Source: an uncultured Pelagibacteraceae bacterium
GTDB taxonomy: Bacteria; Pseudomonadota; Alphaproteobacteria; Pelagibacterales; Pelagibacteraceae
Length of the DNA stretch: 64,000 bases
Assembly (NCBI GenBank): GCA_902522385.1
Contig: CABYVK010000005.1
Span: 1-64,000 of the forward strand
Direction of reading: 5' to 3'
Shown: positions 59,437-64,000 of the stretch, piece by piece
Numbering within the stretch: the stretch's first letter is position 1
Layout: each line of letters opens with the position of its first letter
The notes under the pieces: generated by a model
Told to the model about the DNA's origin: nothing
Database searches by the model: none
What the model saw: the letters and a program-made list of their open reading frames with translations, nothing else
Made by a program: the position numbers and the translations under genes

Positions 59437-62205
59437 TTAATTAACTTCAGCTTGATTTTCTTTTGGTTTAACTTCTGTTTTAAATTGATTAGAGATTTTT
59501 TGTACTTCAACAGAAGATACTTTGTATTCAGCACACATTGTTTCCTCATCTTTACCATGACCTGTAACCATATTAACCATATGTTCTGGGAAATGGAACG
59601 TAGTAAACACAATTCCTTCTTTAACTTTGTCTGTAACCTCAACTTTAAGTGCAACCTCACCTCTACCTGAATAAAGTCTTCCAATATCACCAGTATTTAG
59701 ATCTCTATGAGCCGCATCTTTAGGATGAATTAATAAAACATCTTCATCAACAATATTTATATTTTTTGTTCTTCTAGTCATTGTTGCTGCATTGTAATGT
59801 TGTAAAACTCTACTTGTTGTTAAAATTAAAGGGTAGTCTTTTTGATTAGCTTCTATTTCTGATGATTCTTTCCAATCAAAGTTTTTTAGTCGGCCTTTAC
59901 CTAGTTTAAATGTTTCTGTATGTAAAATTTTTGTATCAGTTCCATCTTCTTGAACTGGCCATTGTAATCCAAATTTTCCAAGTCTCTCTCTAGTAACTCC
60001 CTTAAAGAAAGGAACGATATCAGCAATTTCTTCTAGAACTTGATCTGCATCGTAAGTTGGCTGATCGAAGCCTAATTTCTGCATCATCTCAGTTACAATT
60101 AATCCATCAGGTTTAGTGCCTGGTAGAGGAGGTACAGCTCTGTTCACTCTTTGAATTCTTCTTTCAGTATTTGTAAATGTTCCATCCTTTTCTAAGAACG
60201 TTGTACCTGGGAGCACAACAGTTGCTAATTTTGCTGTTTCACTCATAAATATTTCTTGAACGACTAAAAGCTCTAAAGAGTTCATAGCTTCAATAACATG
60301 AGCACTATTAGGATCTGTTTGAACAATATCTTCTCCAATGATCCATAGACCTTTTAATTCCTTGTTTATTGCAGCTTCAAACATCTGAGGAATTTTTAAT
60401 CCTGGCTTAGTTGGGTGAGTTACTCCATATTTTTCAGTATAGAATTCTTGATGCTTTTCATCAGCTACAGGGAAATATCCAGCACCTTGGTGTGGTTGGC
60501 ATCCCATATCTGCTGCACCTTGAACATTGTTTTGACCTCTTAAAGGATTAACCCCAACACCTTTTCTTCCAATATTTCCAGTAATCATTGCTAGATCTGC
60601 AATCAACATCACAGTTTTAGATCCTTGTTCGTGTTCAGTAACTCCTAAACCATGAAACTCCATCGAATTTCTTGCAGTAGCATATGCTATTGCTGCTTCT
60701 TTAACTAATTGTTTATCTACACCAGCTACTTTTGCTAAATGATCAATATCTTGTCTTTCAATTTCTTTTAAGAAATTATCAAAACCTTCAGTTCTATCTC
60801 TAACAAAATCTGCATTATAAAGTTTTGATTTGATAATAAAGTGCAACATCATATTTAGAACTGCAACATTAGTTCCTGGTCTTAGTTTAATATGATAATC
60901 AGCAAGTTTCGCAAGTTCAGTTGTAACTGGATCAAGCACAATTAATTTTTTACCTTTCATGACTTGTTGTTTTATTTTTGCACCTGTTACAGGATGAGCA
61001 TTTGTTGGATTAGCTCCAATTACCAAAAATAAATCCGCATGATAAATATCTTCTGTAGAGTTAGTTGCCGCCCCAGTCCCAAAAGTTTGTTGCATTCCCC
61101 AAGCTGTTGGTGAATGACAAATTCTTGCACAACAGTCTACACTATTTGTTCCAACTGCAGCTCTAATCATCTTTTGGAAAACATAATTTTCTTCATTCGT
61201 ACATCTTGCAGAAGAAATTCCAGCAAAAGCATCTGGACCATTATCTTTTGTAATTCTGTTCATTTCCTTTTTTATAAAATCATAAGCTTCATCCCAAGAA
61301 GCTTCTTGAAATTTTCCATTTCTTTTGATTAAAGGTGTTTTTAATCTGTCTGGATGATCATAAAAACTAAATGCATATCTTCCTTTAATACACGTATGTC
61401 CAGCATTAACTTCTGTTTGTTTAGGTGTATCAATAGCCACAACCTTATCATCTTTAATGGAGGCCTCTAAATTACAACCAACACCGCAGTATGAACAAGT
61501 TGTTCTAACTTTTTTATCTACAGCAGCAGATTTTGATTGAAAAACATCTGAAATAGCATCTGTTGGACAAGTGTGAGCGCATGCACCACAAGAAACACAT
61601 GAACTATCTCCAAACATCATGTCGTTATCAGTTGTTATTCTTGACTCAAATCCTCTTCCACTCATTGTAAGTACAAATGAACCTTGAATTTCATCACAAG
61701 CTCTGACACATCTTCCACAATTGATACAATTGTCTAAATTCATTCTCATGTAATCATGAGATGTATCTCTAGGAATACCTTTATGTTGTTTTGGACTATT
61801 ATATCTATGGTCATTAATTCCTAGATCATTAGCAACAGTTTGAAGTTCACAATTATTATTTACCTCACAGCTATCACATTCCATTGGATGGTCTGTTAAT
61901 ACTAATTCAACAATGTTTTTTCTTAGACTTTTTAAACTTTCATTAGACGTGAAAATATGTTGATTTTCAGCAACTGGAGTATGGCAAGAAGCAACTACTC
62001 TTGTAGGACCATCTTTTTCTAAAGCAACTTCGACCGAACACACTCTACAAGCTCCATAAGGTGCTAGATTTGGATCATCACATAAAGTAGGAACTTTTTT
62101 TTCACCTACGTAGCTTTTTACAAATTTTAAAATAGACGAATGATTTGGTCCGATTTCATACGGTTTTCCATCAATATAAGCAATTTTTCTTTTCTCTGAA
62201 CTCAT
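59437..62205 (-). CDS. fdsA: NAD-dependent formate dehydrogenase, molybdenum-containing alpha subunit
   Basis: The 922-residue protein has an N-terminal NuoG-like region with the [2Fe-2S] set LCDDPNLAPYGACRVCS and several 4Fe-4S groups (CDSCEVNNNC; CINCGRCVRACDEI; CVSCGACAHTCP; CSYCGVGC), then the bis-MGD catalytic domain. The molybdenum ligand is C359 in CCARICHSPT, a cysteine rather than selenocysteine. It oxidises formate to CO2 and passes electrons to the FdsB subunit and NAD+. The start overlaps the fdsB stop by one base. Confidence 0.95.
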   Translation of the reverse strand: MSSEKRKIAYIDGKPYEIGPNHSSILKFVKSYVGEKKVPTLCDDPNLAPYGACRVCSVEVALEKDGPTRVVASCHTPVAENQHIFTSNESLKSLRKNIVELVLTDHPMECDSCEVNNNCELQTVANDLGINDHRYNSPKQHKGIPRDTSHDYMRMNLDNCINCGRCVRACDEIQGSFVLTMSGRGFESRITTDNDMMFGDSSCVSCGACAHTCPTDAISDVFQSKSAAVDKKVRTTCSYCGVGCNLEASIKDDKVVAIDTPKQTEVNAGHTCIKGRYAFSFYDHPDRLKTPLIKRNGKFQEASWDEAYDFIKKEMNRITKDNGPDAFAGISSARCTNEENYVFQKMIRAAVGTNSVDCCARICHSPTAWGMQQTFGTGAATNSTEDIYHADLFLVIGANPTNAHPVTGAKIKQQVMKGKKLIVLDPVTTELAKLADYHIKLRPGTNVAVLNMMLHFIIKSKLYNADFVRDRTEGFDNFLKEIERQDIDHLAKVAGVDKQLVKEAAIAYATARNSMEFHGLGVTEHEQGSKTVMLIADLAMITGNIGRKGVGVNPLRGQNNVQGAADMGCQPHQGAGYFPVADEKHQEFYTEKYGVTHPTKPGLKIPQMFEAAINKELKGLWIIGEDIVQTDPNSAHVIEAMNSLELLVVQEIFMSETAKLATVVLPGTTFLEKDGTFTNTERRIQRVNRAVPPLPGTKPDGLIVTEMMQKLGFDQPTYDADQVLEEIADIVPFFKGVTRERLGKFGLQWPVQEDGTDTKILHTETFKLGKGRLKNFDWKESSEIEANQKDYPLILTTSRVLQHYNAATMTRRTKNINIVDEDVLLIHPKDAAHRDLNTGDIGRLYSGRGEVALKVEVTDKVKEGIVFTTFHFPEHMVNMVTGHGKDEETMCAEYKVSSVEVQKISNQFKTEVKPKENQAEVN

Positions 62206-63860
62206 TAATTATCTTTAACCATATCATTTTTCATTTCATCCCCAAAGTACTTTAGGATGTTCTGAATAGGAGTTGGTATAGCTCCACATAAAGCACATAA
62301 ACAACCTTTTTTCATTGTAACAAGCAATTCTTCAAGCAATTTCAAAGGTATTTTGGCTGTTTTCTTTTTAGCTTGGTCAAACATTTCTTTACCTCTGTAA
62401 GATCCAAGTCTTCCAGGAAAACATTTTCCACATGATTCTTCAGCAGAAAATTCAAAAAGATGATGAATGTATTCTGCCATAGAAAAATCTTTAGGAATAC
62501 TCACCACACTAGCATGACCTAACATGAAACCTTTTGCAGTAAACTCCTGAAAATCTAAATTTAGATTTTCTATTTCACTTAATGGAACCACACCACCAAG
62601 TGGCCCACCAATTTGAAAAGCTTTTAATGGTTCTTTATATCCTCCACCAATTTCATTAAATATTTTTTTCATTGGAGTGCCCATATCAATTTCATAAACA
62701 CCTGGGTTGTTAAAGAAACTATCCAAACAAACTAATTTAGTACCTGCTGATTTTTTATTTCCTATAGATGAAAACTTTTCAGAACCATTTATTAAAATTC
62801 CAGTTGCAGCTGCTAAAGTTTCAACATTGTTAACAACAGTTGGTTTTTTATATAATCCTTCTGTAACAGGAAAAGGAGGTCTAACATCAACTTCTGCTCT
62901 TCTTCCTTCAATAGATGCAATTAAAGCCGTTTCTTCTCCACAGATATACGCACCTTGACCAATACAAATTCCTAAATCGAATGAAAAATCTGTTCCTAAA
63001 ATATTTTCACCTAATAATCCTAATTTTTTAAGTTCGTTTATACTTCCATTTAATGCTTCAATTGATTTTGGATATTCTCCTCTTATATATAAAACACCTT
63101 CATCACTCCCAATTACATAGCCGCATATTACCATTCCAAAAATAACTTTTAAAGGCTGGTCTTCTAATAAATACCTATCTGAAAATGCACCAGAGTCGCC
63201 CTCATCTGCATTACATATAACATATTTTTTATCTCCTTTTGCTTTACTGCAGAAATCCCATTTCATTCCTGTTGGAAAACCTGCACCACCTCTTCCTGTT
63301 AAATTTGAGTCTAATAATGATTTTACTATTTGTTTTTTATCTGATTTTAAAAATTTACTTAATTGATCTTTGAATTGGTCTGTAGAAGAAAGTTTATCAT
63401 CCATTAAAAAACTTGTCGTAGCAAAACTTTTTGAGAAAAATTTTTCTTGCTTAATTTCTTCACCTTTTAAAATCTGATCAATCTTTTCTATATCTTTACC
63501 AGCATAATTTTCTCCATCATAGTGAAATGCATGGTTTTCATAACAATGACCTAGGCAGAACATTTCTCCAACTTTGTCATCACCTAGTTTTTCCTTTAGT
63601 TTATCTTTTAATTTGTCTTGAGTACCCGCACACATACATGCACTACCGTTACAAACGAACGCTTTTTTTTCTCTATGAGAAGGTCTTAAAAACTCATAAA
63701 AGGATTCTGCACCATGGAGAGTTGAAACACCTAGGTTATGTTTTTTGGCAATTTCTTTAATATCTTGTGGATTATCGCTTAAGGTATTTTCTGAGATTTG
63801 CTTAAATAGGTTATCTTTTAAGCCTATTCTGCCTGATAAATTACTTATATTTTTTGACAC
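62205..63860 (-). CDS. fdsB: Formate dehydrogenase NuoE-NuoF-like fused subunit (FdsG/FdsB)
   Basis: A 551-residue protein made of two parts: an N-terminal NuoE/FdsG-like thioredoxin domain with the [2Fe-2S] ligands C70, C75, C102 and C106, and a NuoF-like domain with the NAD/FMN motif GRGGAGFPTG at 189-198, EEPTALIASIEGRR-like FMN segment and the C-terminal 4Fe-4S set ESCGKCFPGR...CLCALCG. It transfers electrons from FdsA to NAD+. No separate fdsG is visible; a single fused chain may do both jobs. The start is GTG at 63860. Confidence 0.92.
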   Translation of the reverse strand: MSKNISNLSGRIGLKDNLFKQISENTLSDNPQDIKEIAKKHNLGVSTLHGAESFYEFLRPSHREKKAFVCNGSACMCAGTQDKLKDKLKEKLGDDKVGEMFCLGHCYENHAFHYDGENYAGKDIEKIDQILKGEEIKQEKFFSKSFATTSFLMDDKLSSTDQFKDQLSKFLKSDKKQIVKSLLDSNLTGRGGAGFPTGMKWDFCSKAKGDKKYVICNADEGDSGAFSDRYLLEDQPLKVIFGMVICGYVIGSDEGVLYIRGEYPKSIEALNGSINELKKLGLLGENILGTDFSFDLGICIGQGAYICGEETALIASIEGRRAEVDVRPPFPVTEGLYKKPTVVNNVETLAAATGILINGSEKFSSIGNKKSAGTKLVCLDSFFNNPGVYEIDMGTPMKKIFNEIGGGYKEPLKAFQIGGPLGGVVPLSEIENLNLDFQEFTAKGFMLGHASVVSIPKDFSMAEYIHHLFEFSAEESCGKCFPGRLGSYRGKEMFDQAKKKTAKIPLKLLEELLVTMKKGCLCALCGAIPTPIQNILKYFGDEMKNDMVKDN

Positions 63861-63878
63861 AAATACCCTTTTATTAAT

Positions 63879-64000
63879 TTAGTCCACAATAACTTTTTTG
63901 TTATTTGTGTAAATATTAAAACTGTCCCTCTTTACGAAACCAACAAGGGTAATGTCAAATTTATTCGCTAAATCGATAGCAAGACTAGTTGGCGCACCAA
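63879..64000 (-). CDS. fdhD: C-terminal end of FdhD sulfurtransferase (cut by window edge)
   Basis: On the minus strand the frame ending at the TAA 63881-63879 reads GAPTSLAIDLANKFDITLVG, then FVKRDSFNIYTNNKKVIVD. This is the conserved C-terminus of FdhD, which donates sulfur to the bis-MGD cofactor and is needed for formate dehydrogenase activity. The 18-base gap to fdsB makes it the upstream operon member. Only about 40 residues are in the window; the start lies beyond the right edge. Confidence 0.88.
   Translation of the reverse strand, partial: GAPTSLAIDLANKFDITLVGFVKRDSFNIYTNNKKVIVD

Noticed and set aside
1-64000. CRISPR arrays, insertion sequences or prophage genes
   Set aside because: I looked for regularly spaced repeats, transposase or integrase motifs and phage structural genes and saw none.

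Overview
The window is very AT-rich (roughly 70% A+T by eye), densely packed and almost free of spacers. Many neighbouring genes overlap by 1 to 35 bases, several start with GTG or TTG, and no insertion sequence, phage gene or CRISPR array is visible. Together with a proteorhodopsin followed by a ferredoxin and ferredoxin reductase, a glycine riboswitch in front of gcvT, a CBS-less IMP dehydrogenase and a zinc-ligand-poor DksA, this points to a streamlined marine alphaproteobacterium of the SAR11 clade (Pelagibacterales). The assignment comes from gene content and style, not from a database search.

Layout. 1-9.2 kb: end of an AsmA-like gene, fumC, a MazG-like pyrophosphatase, nadC-nadA, tRNA-Leu(GAG), ygfZ, a dihydroorotase-like amidohydrolase, an SMR exporter and prpE. 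9.4-13.3 kb: a blue-tuned proteorhodopsin, then a membrane fatty acid desaturase, a [2Fe-2S] ferredoxin, an NADPH-dependent reductase and a GST; these carry inverted repeats at the two promoters. 13.3-20.3 kb: dksA with two tiny downstream membrane-protein ORFs, two glycosyltransferases, and a DUF1800/DUF1501/secreted-protein trio. 20.4-25.2 kb: a complete urease operon ureDABCEFG. 25.2-34.3 kb: umuDC, small enzymes, a glycerate-kinase-like protein, a TolC-type protein, recA and alaS. 34.2-43.5 kb: icd, psd (with an apparent frameshift) and pssA, a glycosyltransferase, rlmE, guaB, a TPR protein, guaA, gloA, panB and a TerC-family protein.

43.5-47.3 kb: 5-oxoprolinase genes pxpA (divergent) and pxpBC, plus a DMT transporter. 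47.4-51.9 kb: a tandem glycine riboswitch and gcvT-gcvH-gcvP. 51.9-56.9 kb: a lipid-modification-type cluster (FAD oxidoreductase, DUF1365, CFA-type methyltransferase, DUF3833 lipoprotein, SDR, TspO). 56.9-64 kb: a DAO-family oxidase, SelO, and an NAD-dependent formate dehydrogenase operon (fdhD-fdsGB fusion-fdsA).

How the genes fit together. Glycine cleavage, the sarcosine-type oxidase and formate dehydrogenase fit oxidation of C1 units and methylated amines for energy. Urease, 5-oxoprolinase and glycine cleavage all release ammonia from organic nitrogen. Proteorhodopsin adds light-driven proton pumping. The desaturase and the CFA-type cluster suggest active remodelling of membrane lipids. 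The most notable items are the psd frameshift in a T8 tract, the unannotated small-ORF pair behind dksA, the dyad symmetries at the proteorhodopsin and desaturase promoters, the urease operon, and the glycine riboswitch whose last stem covers the gcvT ribosome-binding region.
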